This document shows positions 14,025-27,404 of a stretch of 64,000 nt of DNA, in pieces. The notes beneath the pieces are model-generated. The model worked only from the letters and a program-made list of their open reading frames with translations. It had not been told where the DNA came from and ran no database searches. The translations under genes were made by a program, and so were the position numbers. Source of the DNA: Rhabditoides inermis (taxonomy: Eukaryota > Nematoda > Chromadorea > Rhabditida > Rhabditidae). The stretch's first letter is position 1. Each line of letters starts with the position of its first letter. The DNA is taken from positions 216,001-280,000 of the forward strand of contig CAWZYM010000144.1 in NCBI GenBank assembly GCA_963966185.1, in the 5' to 3' direction.

Positions 14025-15263
14025 TCTCCTTTTCTCACTAAAATGTCCTATGGTGTCCGTCCGTCATTGGAAGGTCATAACTAGCTTCAAACTTAACCGA
14101 TTTCTATGAAACTTGGTAGAAAGTTGTGTCACCTGCACCAGACGACGACAAAATTCAGGCACCTCTCTACTCCTCCTCTACGCCCATATTTGGTCGAAAA
14201 ACCACCAAAAATGGCCATTTTTTCACTTTTTCGTGTCTGTCCGCGGTCATAACTCCGTTTCCACATAACCGATTCGCCTCAAACTTTGCAGAAAGTTTGC
14301 ATGTTACTTCAGGATGCAGTCCACTTCGTGATAGCTTTCTATTCATACTCAATGTCCATATTTGGAAGAAAAACCACAAAAATCATCGATTTTGACGCTG
14401 TCCGCAGCGAAAGCGTCTCACCATGGAAACAGTTCCGCTTCATGTTTCGTAAATACTATAAACAAATAGTTCTTTCGAGTACCTGCAAAATTCAGCCTGA
14501 TTGGTTATGGATGGAGGAAGATATAGTCATATTACCAAGAAATGCGCGCGCGCCCTCGCCTCATTTTTGCGATTTTGAGTGTTTCCGCGGTCATAACTTG
14601 ATTTATACTGAACCAATTTGTATGAAACTTCACATATAGTTGGGTTTATGTCTTCGGATGCAGTGCACATCGTGACAGTTCTCAAATTTGCTTTCATTAC
14701 CTCTATTTTTGACGGAAAACCCACCAAAAATGGTCACTTTTGCACTTTTCTCTGTCTGTCCGCAGGCATAACTCTGTTTATACAGAACAGATTTGCGTGA
14801 AATTTCGCAGAAGCTCTACATAGTACTTCAGGATGCAGTCCACTTCACGATAGGTCTCTCCTTACTCTCGATGTCCAAATTTGGAGAAAAAATCACAAAG
14901 TTCATCGATTTTGCTGCTTTCCGCAGTGAAAGCTTCTCACCCAAGACACGGTTCTGTTTATTTTTTTCAGTAAAGACTTGTATGAAATAGTTCTTTCGCA
15001 TACTTGCAAAATTCAGCATGATTGGTTACGAGGAATATATAGTTAAATTACCAAAAGGTGTGCGCGCTCTATCCTTTCTATTGCGATTGCGATTTTGAGT
15101 ACTTCCACGTTCAGAACTTGGTTCATATTGAACCAACTTGTGTGAAACTTTGCTGATAGTTGGAATTTCTGTCTTTTTATTCAGAACACGTTATGATAAT
15201 TATGAATATTGCGTTCATTACCTTATTTAGTGGAACGGTATGTAGAGATGTGAGAGAAAGAGA

Positions 15264-15324
<61 letters not shown>

Positions 15325-16131
15325 CAGTGGCAGACCGAAGAAGCTGTCTCGTTGCTTTACAGAGATATGAGAGAACACACGAGAAAATGAAAGATAGAAA
15401 GGGAGAGAGAAGGTAAGAAATGAGGAAAGATAGGAAGAGAGGAAGAAAAAGAGAGAAAAAAGAGTGGGTAGAAGGATAGAGGCTGAGAAATTGAGTGAGA
15501 GAGAAAGAGAGGGAAAGAGGGGGAGAGGAGGAGAGAAAGAAGTACAGAGATGTGAGAGAAGACGTGAGAGAAGGTGAGAAGGAGATGGAAGGGAGAAGGA
15601 AAGGGAAAGGGAGAGAAAGAGAGAAAGAGAGATGGAAAGAGAGGGAGAGAGAGAGGAAGAGAGAGGAAGAGAGAGGGAAAGAGATAAGGAGATAGATTGA
15701 GATAGATTGAGAGAAGGAGGGTGAGAGAGGGAGATAAAGAGAGATGGGCAGGACGAGAGGGCGAGAGAAAAATGAAAGAAGAAAGAAGAAGAGAAAAAAT
15801 AAAAACAACTAAATCTGAGATACATTGACAAGTACAGAGAGCTACCGATTAGTTCTACAAAACAATAATAACTTCAATGGCAGTATTCTCGAGAATAACA
15901 TTTTACGATTAACTTTTTCTTTCGAATCTTACGCATAGAAATATAAAGAACAGTAAACAAGTATACTAATTATCAATCATCTTCTTTTCAAACTTAACAG
16001 CGTTCCAAAGCTCCTATTAGCACTTCCATAAAACATATGAAATCAATCAATACATCAATCAACTAATAATTTTCTTCTCTATGTAATTTACTATTTTCAT
16101 TATGTTATATCTAGCGCGCACAGCGCGCTAG
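14025..16131 (+). mobile_element. V: element with family I-type ends but another body
   Basis: It begins TCTCCTTTTCTCAC followed by TCCTATGGTGTCCGTCCGTC, directly after U3. It ends in a variant palindrome at 16111-16131 (same 9-bp arms, central ACA instead of GAA). The body is unlike U elements. It repeats a theme of the form GTCATAACT, GTTT, ACCGATTT, ATGAAACTT, GCAGAAAGTT at about 14080, 14250, 14590, 14765 and 15110, with TTCAGGATGCAGTCCACTTC at two of them. An AG-rich tract fills about 15250-15830. The last 150 bases are a diverged form of the U tail (TAGCACTTCCA, ATCAATCAATACATCAATC). No coding signal was seen. Confidence 0.6.
15250..15830. repeat. AG-rich tract with (AG)n runs in V
   Basis: Nearly 600 bases of purine-rich sequence with pure AG runs at about 15265-15322. 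Long Ser/Leu or Glu/Arg open frames on either strand come from this composition and are not genes. Confidence 0.9.
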
Positions 16132-17030
16132 TCGGGTGTTAGTGTAAAATGCCCTATGGTTTCCGCACTTTTTGTCCGTCCGTCCATCGCTCTACCGCGC
16201 CACCCACTACTCCTATCTAGCCAAACGTGACATCAATCCGATGGTCTCGGTCCCGAGATGCAGGATTCCAATTTTCAGCCCTTTATCTCTCATATCCGCG
16301 GAGCTATAGGCCTTAAAGAAAATTCGACGAAATAGCGCGTAATCAGAGAGAGTCAGACAGAAAAAACAGCGAAACAGTGTGTCAGATGAAGAGACGGTTA
16401 GGTCGTTGAACGGTTGCATCGAGTAGGCCTTACAAGAACGAGTACTGCGAATCGCAGACTTCAGCTATCGAAAAACGGTTTCGACGTCACTCCTCTACAC
16501 TCCCTCACCTACAAATTGGCCCGTAATCTTTTTACAACTCCACCTGGTTTCTTTTCACGAAGTGATTTAGTCGAGGCGAGGCGACACCAAACAGTTGTCG
16601 CGGGCTGTTCAAGAAAACTAGGCAACCGTGTCAGATCTCCCTTTACTACAACATGCAAATAGGTGGCCACTACACTTCTAACAAAATTTGCATCTTTTTG
16701 TGACCTCTGACGCTCGCTATCAATTAAATTCCTCTAATCGACGCCACTTTATTGCCCCGCGACGAGAGAGTGTGGCGAGGTGAGAGTGCGCCAGCTGCCA
16801 GTCTGTCTGCTGTTAGAGAAAGAGACAGTAAATTGTGCAAGTGAGCGAGAACAGCACCACGCACTACGAAACAGCTCACCACACTCCAACAAACTATTTT
16901 CTGAGCACATACAATAAAACAATACTATATGCACTCACGTCATTCTATATTCAAAGGTAGAAGTGAGGCGAGGCGAAATACTATGTAACCTCCTTTTCTC
17001 ATCTCTCTCCTTTACTTATCCCTCTCTTCT

Positions 17031-17084
<54 letters not shown>

Positions 17085-17209
17085 CCTCTCTCCCTCTCTT
17101 CCTCTATCTCTCTCTTATATATTATGATTTTAGATTATTGATAACTATGAAGTCTACTGGGATCTAAAATAAATAATAATTGTCAACCAGCTGCTCATCC
17201 CACTCTCTT

Positions 17210-17267
<58 letters not shown>

Positions 17268-20200
17268 GCTCGCTTAAATTTTATAATATAAGACCAGTAA
17301 TAACTATAAAGTATATTTGTATCTCTAATAAATAAAAATTGTCAACCAGCTACTGATAGGCTTTTACCGCGGAGTGTGCCGGAGCGCCCTCTATGAGCAT
17401 ACGAGAGAGTGAAAGATCAGAGAGTAGGAGAGAATGCATATCAGTATCAGTGTTCAATATATTATTATAATTACTGATCAACTGATATATTTTGAAAGCG
17501 GAGGCGCGCGGAGCGTGCCGGAGCGCTTTCTATGTGCATACGAGAGAGTGAAAGATCAGAGAGTCGGAGAAAATTCATATCAGTAGCAGTGATCAATGCA
17601 TTCTTACTATTACTGATCTACTGATATATTTTGACCGCGGAGGCGCGCGGAGCGTGCCGGAGCGCTTTCTATGTGCATACGAGAAAGTGAAAGATCAGAG
17701 AGTCGGAGAAAATTCATATCAGTAGCAGTGATCAATGCATTCTTACTATTACTGATCTACTGATATATTTTGACCGCGGAGGCGCGCGGAGCGTGCCGGA
17801 GCGCTTTCTATGTGCATACGAGAGAGTGAAAGATCAGAGATTCGGAGAAAATTCATATCAGTAGCAGTGATCAATATTTATTCTTATTATTACTGATCTA
17901 CTGATAGGCTCTGACCGCGAAGGCGCGCGGAGCGTGCCGGAGCGCTTTCTATGTGCATACGAGAAAGTGAACGATCAGAGAGTCGGAGAAAATTCATATC
18001 AGTAGCAGTGATCAATGCATTCTTACTATTACTGATCTACTGATATATTTTGACCGCGGAGGCGCGCGGAGCGTGCCGGAGCGCTTTCTATGTGCATACG
18101 AGAGAAAGAAAGATCAGAGAGTCGGAGAAAATTCATATCAGTAGCAGTGATCAATGCATTCTTACTATTACTAATCTACTGATATATTTTGACCGCGGAG
18201 GCGCGCGGAGCGTGCCGGAGCGCTTTCTATGTGCATACGAGAAAGTGAACGATCAGAGAGTCGGAGAAAATTCATATCAGTAGCAGTGATCAATGCATTC
18301 TTACTATTACTGATCTACTGATATATTTTGACCGCGGAGGCGCGCGGAGCGTGCCGGAGCGCTTTCTATGTGCATACGAGAGAGTGAAAGATCAGAGAGT
18401 CGGAGAAAATTCATATCAGTAGCAGTGATCAATGCATTCTTACTATTACTGATCTACTGATATATTTTGACCGCGGAGGCGCGCGGAGCGTGCCGGAGCG
18501 CTTTCTATGTGCATACGAGAAAGTGAACGATCAGAGAGTCGGAGAAAATTCATATCAGTAGCAGTGATCAATGCATTCTTACTATTACTGATCTACTGAT
18601 ATATTTTGACCGCGGAGGCGCGCGGAGCGTGCCGGAGCGCTTTCTATGTGCATACGAGAAAGTGAACGATCAGAGAGTCGGAGAAAATTCATATCAGTAG
18701 CAGTGATCAATGCATTCTTACTATTACTGATCTACTGATATATTTTGACCGCGGAGGCGCGCGGAGCGTGCCGGAGCGCTTTCTATGTGCATACGAGAGA
18801 AAGAAAGATCAGAGAGTCGGAGAAAATTCATATCAGTAGCAGTGATCAATGCATTCTTACTATTACTGATCTACTGATATATTTTGACCGCGGAGGCGCG
18901 CGGAGCGTGCCGGAGCGCTTTCTATGTGCATACGAGAAAGTGAACGATCAGAGAGTCGGAGAAAATTCATATCAGTAGCAGTGATCAATGCATTCTTACT
19001 ATTACTGATCTACTGATATATTTTGACCGCGGAGGCGCGCGGAGCGTGCCGGAGCGCTTTCTATGTGCATACGAGAGAAAGAAAGATCAGAGAGTCGGAG
19101 AAAATTCATATCAGTAGCAGTGATCAATGCATTCTTACTATTACTGATCTACTGATATATTTTGACCGCGGAGGCGCGCGGAGCGTGCCGGAGCGCTTTC
19201 TATGTGCATACGAGAAAGTGAACGATCAGAGAGTCAGAGAAAATTCATATCAGTAGCAGTGATCAATGCATTCTTACTATTACTGATCTACTGATAGAAT
19301 TTGACCGCGGAGGCGCGCGGAGCGTGCCGGAGCGCTTTCTATGTGCATACGAGAGAAAGAAAGATCAGAGAGTCGGAGAAAATTCATATCAGTAGCAGTG
19401 ATCAATGCATTCTTACTATTACTGATCTACTGATATATTTTGACCGCGGAGGCGCGCGGAGCGTGCCGGAGCGCTTTCTATGTGCATACGAGAAAGTGAA
19501 CGATCAGAGAATCGGAGAAAATTCATATCAGTAGCAGTGATCAATGCCGTCTTACTATTACTGATCTACTGATATATTTTGACCGCGGAGGCGCGCGGAG
19601 CGTGCCGGAGCGCTTTCTATGTGCATACGAGAGAAAGAAAGCTCAGAGAGTCGGAGAAAATTCATATCAGTAGCAGTGATCAATGCCGTCTTACTATTAC
19701 TGATCTACTGATATATTTTGACCGCGGATGCGCGCGAAGCGTGCCGGAGCGCTTTCTATGTGCGTACGAGAGAGTAAAAGTTCAGAGAGTAGGAGAGAAG
19801 GCATATCAGTATCAGTGATCAGTATAATATTATAATTACTGATCTACTGATCGGCTTTGACCGCGGATGCGCGAAGCGTGCCGGAGCGCTTTCTATGTGC
19901 GTACGAAAGAGTAAAAGCTCAGAGAGTGGGAGAGAAGGCATATTAAGATCAGTGATCAGTATATTATTATATATACTGATTCACTGATCGGCTTTGACCG
20001 CGGAGGCGCGCGAAGCGTGCCGGAGCGCCCTCCATGTGCATACGAGAGAGTAAAATATCAGAGAGTAGGAGAAAATGCAAATCAGTATCAGTGATCATTA
20101 GTGTTATTTTTATTACTGATCTACTGTTATGCTCTGACAGCGGAGCGTGCCGGAGCGCCTTCTATGAGCATAGTAAATACATCTGTAGAAAAACAGTCAA

Positions 20201-20433
20201 CCAGATACTATCAACCAGATAGACTGTGACACTTTCTAATTATTTAAATTTACTGTAAATAAAAAAAGGAAATAAATAAAGATTAGTCATCTACTGGAAG
20301 ACTGACAACAGCACTTCTAGCACAGCTCCTAATAGCACTTCCAGAGCACATATCAAATCAATCTATATATCAATCGATATATAATTTTCTCCTCTATTTC
20401 ATACCTGTATTTCTAGCGCGCGAAGCGCGCTAG
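16132..20433 (+). mobile_element. U4: complete family I element, near-twin of U3
   Basis: It starts TCGGGTGTTAG at 16132 and ends at the palindrome 20413-20433. The first 2 kb match U3 with no difference seen, up to about 18169. The M1 array (about 17360-20140, roughly 20 units) then differs: from 18745 two variants alternate every 278 bases (18745, 19023, 19301, 19579). The array ends in more diverged units near 19820-20140. Confidence 0.7.
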
Positions 20434-21350
20434 TCGCAGCGCCCGCTGCGCCTGGCTGTGCAAAATGCCCTATGGTTTCCGTCCGTCCATCGCTCTACCG
20501 CGCCACCCACTACTCCTATCTAGCCAAACGTGACATCGATCCGATGGTCTCGGTCCCGAGATGCAGGATTCCAATTTTCAGCCCTTTATCTCTCATATCC
20601 GCGGAGCTACAAGCTCCAGAAAGTCCGACGAAATAGCGCGTAATCAGAGAGAGTCAGACACAAAAGCGGCGAAATAGTGTGTGAGGCGAGGAGACGGGTA
20701 GGTGGTTGAACGGTTGCATCGAGTAGGCCTTACAAGAACGAGTACTGTGAATCGCAGACTCCAGCTTTCGAGAAACGGTTTAGACGTCACTCCTCTACAC
20801 TCCCTCACCTACAAATCTGCCCGTAATCTTTTTATAACTCCTCCTGGTTTCCTTTCACGAAGTGATTTAGTCGAGGCGAGGCGACACCAAACAGTTGTCG
20901 CGGGCTGTTCAAGAAAACTAGGCAACCGTGTAAGGTCTCCCTTTAATACAACATGCAAATAGGTGGCCACTACACTTCTACCAAAATTTGCATCTTTTTG
21001 TGACCTCTGACGCCCGCTATCAATTAAATTCCTCTAATCGACGTCGTTTTATTGCCCCGCGACGAGAGAGTGTGGAGAGGTGAGAGTGCGCCAGCTGCCA
21101 GTCTGTCTGCTGTTAGAGAAAGAGACAGTCAATTGTGCAAATGAGCGAGAACATCACCATGCACTACGAAACAGCCCACCACACCCCAACAAACTGCGCG
21201 ATTACTATATTCTGAGTAAATACAATAAAACATTACTATCATTCTATAATCAATAATGAAAGTGAGTCGAGGGGAAACACTTTGTAGTACCACCTCCTTT
21301 TCTCATCCTTTCTTTTTCGTCTCTCTCTCTCTTTCTCTCTTTCTTCTCTC

Positions 21351-21735
21351 TTAATAATAATAATAATTGTTTATCCATAAAACAGTCAGGCACTGAATGA
21401 GGATAGTGGGGATGGTTTGGTCGGTCGATGTGTCGAGCAATCCAAGTCCACACACCGCAAGGCGAGACTGCAGCGCGCCCCTCAGAGGCACAAAGTGCTT
21501 GTGTGAGACACGCGCTCCCGGTTGGAAGCAGGCTGAAAGATGAGAGCAGGAAAAGCCTGCTACGAGAATGATAGTACTCACGCGATATACTAAAGCCTAG
21601 TGGGGTCGTCTAGTGGGTGAAGCAAAAGGAATCTATTGAGGGATAACTTAAATTCTTTCTTACTGTATAAACAAACGGTAGAACGGTCCAGCTTATTCCA
21701 ATAGTTTACTACTCGGGAGGAAACAAAAGTTGGCT
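21351..21735 (-). mobile_element. 5'-truncated LINE fragment with (ATT)n tail
   Basis: Read on the - strand, the segment ends in GGATAAACAATT followed by ATT repeats at 21351-21376. That has the form of the other LINE 3' ends in this window: ATAAAY plus a short repeated word. It sits in a CT tract and is absent from the matching place in other U elements. No reverse transcriptase sequence is visible, so only 3' sequence would be present. The right (5') limit is approximate. Confidence 0.4.
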
Positions 21736-21761
21736 CAGAGCCAGAGGCGGTATAGTTTTCA

Positions 21762-21792
<31 letters not shown>

Positions 21793-21827
21793 TTCTCTCT
21801 ATTTCTTCTCTCTCTCTCTTTTTTTCG

Positions 21828-21864
<37 letters not shown>

Positions 21865-22048
21865 GTCTCTCACTCTTTTTTGTCTTGCTCTTTTACATCT
21901 CTTTCTCTCTCCCTCTCTCCCTCTCTTCCTCTATCTCTCTCTCTCTCTCCCTCTCCTCCTCTATCTCTCTCTCTCTCTTATATTTCTCTCTCTCTCTTAT
22001 ATTTTTTTATAAATATTATTTTTTTAGATCCAAGTAGACATTATAGTT

Positions 22049-22489
22049 TCTTATTCTTATATTCTTTTATTATATTCTTCTTCTTTTCCCCGCGGCGTGC
22101 GGTTGGGTCTTCATTTTTCCCCGCCGCCGCCAGGCGCATCGACAAGAATCCTTCCCAAGACATCCATTGAGCCGGCGGGAAGTAGCTCATGTGGAAGCAG
22201 TTCAGGCGCGAGGAGATACTATTTGCAAAGCAAAGGAGTCTCCGGCGCTGTCCACATCAACAATGGCACTCTAATGGTCTATGGAAAGAATATCGATCAA
22301 GTATCGGAGAATTATCGATCAAGAATCGTCTTCCGCCACTAACCTCGTCTGCCCAACTGTCTTTCCCCCGGCGTTAGCCCATAAGATCTTGGCCCACTGT
22401 ATGCTTCCTATCCTATAATGGTGATTGTGATTGTCATATTCAGCTATAACGATTCCGGATAAACACTTGAACTTGAACTTGAACTTGAA
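22049..22489 (+). mobile_element. 5'-truncated LINE fragment with CTTGAA tail
   Basis: A 441-bp insert ends in GGATAAACA and four CTTGAA-type repeats (22465-22489). It is flanked by a perfect 12-bp direct repeat GACATTATAGTT at 22037-22048 and 22490-22501, taken as the target-site duplication. Removing the insert restores a long palindrome. The interior (CCGCCGCCGCC region onward) is GC-rich and unlike its surroundings; I could not assign protein to it. Confidence 0.6.
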
Positions 22490-22600
22490 GACATTATAGT
22501 TATCTTACTTACTTATACATTCAAGTATTCAAGTAAGTAAGATAACTATAATGTCTACTTGGATCTAAAAAAATAATATTTGTCAACCAGCTGTTCATTC

Positions 22601-22650
<50 letters not shown>

Positions 22651-22699
22651 CTCACTGTTTTTCTCTCTCACTATCTCTTTGTTTTATAATAATTGTCAA

Positions 22700-23650
22700 C
22701 CAGCTACTGATAGAATTCGACCGCTGAGGCGCGCGGAGCGGCTGTCTGTGATCATAGGCGAGAGTAGATATTTTATAATATCAGATCCGTGATAACTAAT
22801 CATTGTCAACCAACTACTGATAGAATTTGACCGCTGAGGCGCGCGGAGCGGCTGTCTGTGATCATAGGCGAGAGTAGATAATTTATAATATTAGATCCGT
22901 GATAACTAATCATTGTCAACCAGCTACTGATGGGATTTGACCGCTAAGGCGCGCGGAGCGGCTGTCTGTGATCATAGGCGAGAGTAGATATTTTATAATA
23001 TTATATCCGTGATAACTAATCATTGTCAACCAGCTACTGTTAGAATTTGACCGCTGAGGCGCGCGGAACTGCTATCTATGATCATAGGCGAGAGTAGATA
23101 ATTTATAATATTAGATCCGTGATAACTAATCATTGTCAACCAGCTACTGTTAGAATTTGACCGCTGAGGCGCGCGGAGCTGCTATCTATGATCATAGGCG
23201 AGAGTAGAGATTTTATAATATTAGATCCGTGATAACTAATCATTGTCAACCAGCTACTGATAGAATTTGACCGCTGAGGCGCGCGGAGCGGCTGTCTGTA
23301 ATCATAGGCGAGAGTAGAGATTTTATAATATTAGATCCGTGATAACTAATCATTGTCAACCAGCTACTGATAGAATTTGACCGCTGAGGCGCGCGGAGCG
23401 GCTGTCTGTAATCATAGGCGAGAGTAGATATTTTATAATATTAGATCCGTGATAACTAATCATTGTCAACCAGCTACTGATAGAATTTGACCGCTAAGGC
23501 GCGCGGAGCGGCTATCTATGATATCGAGCGAGAGTAGATAATTTATAATATTAGATCTGTGATAACTATTCATTGTCAACCAGCTACTGATAGAATTTGA
23601 CCGCTGAGGCGCGCGGAGCGGCTGTCTGTGATCATAGGCGAGAGTAGATA
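22700..23650 (+). repeat. M2 minisatellite in U5
   Basis: About nine units of about 110 bp, each with GACCGCTGAGGCGCGCGGAG, TGATCATAGGCGAGAGTAGA and AACTAATCATTGTCAACCAG. This is the same repeat as at 3670-5020. The array passes directly into M1 units at about 23660. Confidence 0.85.
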
Positions 23651-24764
23651 TTTTATGACGAGAAAGTGAAAGATCAGAGAGTATAAGAAAATGCATATAT
23701 GTATCAGTGATCAATGTATTATTATAATTACTGATCTACTGATAAAGTTTTAACGCGGAGGCGCGCAGAGCGTGCCGGAGCGCCTCCTATGTGCATACGA
23801 GAGAGTGAAATATCAGAGAGTCGGAGAGAATGCATATCAGTAACAGTGATCAATATATTCTTGTTATTATTGATCTACTGATCGGCTTTGACCGCGGAGG
23901 CGCGCGAAGCGTGCCGGAGCACCTTCTATGTGCATACGAGAGAGTAAAAATCACAGAGTCGGAGAAAATGCATATCAGTATCAGTGATCAATATATTCTT
24001 ATTATTACTGATCTACTGATCGACTTTGACCGCGGAGGCGCGCGAAGCGTGCCGGAGCGCCTTCTATGTGCATACGAGAGAGTAAAATGTAAAAAATCAC
24101 AGAGTCGGAGAAAATGCATATCAGTATCAGTGATCAATGTATTATTATACTTACTGATCTACTGATATACTTTGACCGCGGAGGCGCGCGAAGCGTGCCG
24201 AAGCGCTTTCTATGTGCATACGAGAAAGTGAACGATCAGAGAGTCGGAGAAAATGCATATCAATAGCAGTGCTCAATATATTCGTATTATTACTGATCTA
24301 CTGATCGACTTGGACCGCGGAGGCGCGCGGAGCGTGCCGGAGCGCCCTCCATGTGCATACAAGAGAGTAAAATATCAGAGAGTAGGAGAAAATGCATACT
24401 TAACAGTATCAGTGATCGTTTTATTATTTTTTTATCACTGATAAACTGATAGGCTCTGACAGCGGAGCGTGCCGGAGCGCCTTCTATGAGCATAGTAAAT
24501 ACACCTGTAGAAAAGCAGTCAACCAGATACTATCAACCAGATAGACTGTGACACTTTCTAATTATTTAAAATAAAGTTACTGAAAATAAAAAAAATAAGG
24601 AAATAAATAAAGATCAGTCATCTACTGGAAGACTGACAACAGCACTTCTAGCACAGCTCCTAATAGCACTTCCAGAGCACATATCAAATCAATCTATATA
24701 TCAATCGATAGATAATTTTCTCCTCTATTTTATACCTATATTTCTAGCGCGCGAAGCGCGCTAG

Positions 24765-27016
24765 TCTGCCTGTAAGTGTAAAATGCCCTATGGTTTCCGT
24801 ACGTCCATCGCTCTACCGCGCCACCCACTACTCCTATCTAGCCAAACGTGACATCGATCCGATGGTCTCGGTCCCGAGATGCAGGATTCCAATTTTCAGA
24901 TCTTTATCTCTCATATCCGCGGAGCTATAAGCTCAAGAAGGTCCGACGAAATAGCGCGTAATCCGAGAGAGTCAGACAGAAAAGCAGCGAGATAGTGTGT
25001 CAGATGAAGAGACGGGTCACTGACGAATCGGGTGCGGCGAGTAGACCTTACAAGAACGAGTACTGCGAATCGCAGACTTCAGCTATCGAAAAACGGTTTC
25101 GACGTCACTCCTCTACACTCCCTCACCTACAAATCTGCCCGTAATCTTTTTATAAATCCTCCTGGTTTCCTTTCACGAAGTGATTTAGTCGAGGCGAGGC
25201 GACACCAAACAGTTGTCGCGGGCTGTTCAAGAAAACTAGGCAACCGTGTAAGGTCTCCCTTTACTACAACATGCAAATAGGTGGCCACTACACTTCTACC
25301 AAAATTTGCATCTTTTTGTGACCTCTGACGCTCGCTATCAATTAAATTCCTCTAATCGACGTCGTTTTATTGCCCCGCGACGAGAGAGTGTGGCGAGGTG
25401 AGAGTGCGCCAGCTGCCAGTCTGTCTGATGTCAGAGAAAGAGACAGTCAATTGTGCAAATGAGCGAGAACATCACCACGCACTACGAAACAGCTCACCAC
25501 ACTGCAACAAACTGCGCGATTACTATATTCTGAGCACATACAATAAAACATTACTATATGCACTCACGTCATTCTATATTCAATCAGGGAAGTGAGGCGA
25601 GGCGAAATACTATGTAACCTCCTTTTTTTCATCCAATTCCTTTTCTCATCTCTCTCTTTTTCGTCTCTCTCTCTCTCTCTTTCTCTCTTTCTCTCCCTCT
25701 CTCCCTCTCTTCCTCTCTCTCTATCTCTCTCTCTCTCTATCTCTCTCTCTCTCTCTTTCGTCTTTCTCTCTCTCTCGCTCTCTCTTTCGTCTCTCTCTCT
25801 CTCTCTCTCTCTCTCTTATATTTTATAATATTTCACCGCGGAGTGTGCCGGAGCGCCCTTTATGTGCATACGAAAGAGTAAAAGATCAGAGAGTAGGAGA
25901 GAATGCATATCAGTATCAGTGATCAATAATTACTGATCTACTGATATACTTTGACCGCGGAGGCGCGCTTTCTATGTGCATACGAGAAAGTGAACGATCA
26001 GAGAGTCGGAGAAAATGCATATCAGTAGCAGTGATCAATATATTCTTATTATCGCTGATCTACTGATAGACTTTGACCGCGGAGGCGCGCGAAGCGTGCC
26101 GAAGCGCTTTCTATGTGCATACGAGAAAATGAACGATCAGAGAGTCGGAGAGAATGCATATCAGTAGCAGTGATCAATATAATCTTACTATTACTGATCT
26201 ACTGATAGACTTTGACCGCGGAGGCGCGCGAAGCGTGCCGGAGCGCCCTCTATGTGCATACGAGAGAGTAACAAAATCAGAGAGTCGGAGAAAATGCATA
26301 TCAGTAGCCGTGATCAATATATTCTTATTATTACTGATCTACTGATAGACTTTGACCGCGGAGGCGCGCGAAGCGTGCCGAAGCGCCCTCTATGTGCATA
26401 CGAAAGAGTAAAAGATCAGAGAGTCGGAGAAAATTCATATCAGTAGCAGTGATCAATATATTCTTATTATTACTGATCTACTGATAGACTTTGACCGCGG
26501 AGGCGCGCGAAGCGTGCCGGAGCGCCCTCTATGTGCATACGAAAGAGTAAAAGATCAGAGAGTCGGAGAGAATGCATATCAGTAGCAGTGATCAATATAT
26601 TCTTATTATTACTGATCTACTGATCGGCTTTGACCGCGGAGGCGCGCGAAGCGTGCCGAAGCGCTTTCTATGTGCATACGAGAGAGTGAAATATCAGAGA
26701 GTAAGTAGGAGAAAATGCATATCAGTAGCAGTGATCAAAATATACTTATTTTTACTGATCTACTGATCGACTTTGACCGCGGAGGCGCGCGGAGCGTGCC
26801 GGAGCGCTTTCTATGTGCATACGAGAAAGTGAACGATCAGAGAGTCGGAGAAAATTCATATCAGTAGCAGTGATCAAAATATTCTTATTATCTGTTAAAA
26901 AGTACTTGCGTAAAGATATTAAGTTTGTCTTGACCCAATTCAACAAAAGCGCATGCATAAAACGTTTACAAATACTAACACAAACCTGCGCCTCTCTCCC
27001 CCCCTCTCTCTCTCTT

Positions 27017-27060
<44 letters not shown>

Positions 27061-27373
27061 ATATGGACGTGTGACGTTATTCATTTGTATTGTTATATTT
27101 CATCTGTTAGTGTCCACTGTCCGTTATGCGCAGGTTTGTGTTAGTATTTGTAAACGTTTTATGCATGCGCTTTTGTTGAATTGGGTCAAGACAAACTTAA
27201 TATCTTTACGCAAGTACTTTTTAACAGATAATATATGTGCTTTTGTTGAATTTCATAGAAATTTTGAATATGTGCTGAATTATGACTATTCATATGGATT
27301 TTATCAAAAAACTACTATCTCTCACTCACTGTGTTATCTCCTTCTCTTCGTCCCTCCTCTCTCTTTCACTGTT

Positions 27374-27404
<31 letters not shown>

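Larger units (their letters stand above)
20434..24764 (+). mobile_element. U5: family I element with two LINE insertions
   Basis: It starts TCGCAGCGCC and ends at the palindrome 24744-24764. The conserved block is at 20434-21290. Its CT-rich middle (21300-22690) has been expanded by a - strand LINE fragment, a + strand LINE fragment and a long palindrome. M2 repeats follow at about 22700-23650 (roughly 110-bp steps), then M1 at about 23660-24490, then the usual tail. The order CT tract, M2, M1, tail is close to U1. Confidence 0.65.

Noticed and set aside
15223..15831. Open frames of about 200 codons of Ser/Leu/Phe on the - strand, and similar ones in all CT or AG tracts
   Set aside because: They follow directly from (CT)n and (AG)n composition; no domain or start context supports them.
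22049..22489. A short host exon in the GC-rich segment
   Set aside because: The target duplication and CTTGAA tail show it is an inserted LINE end. No splice-bounded frame stands out.
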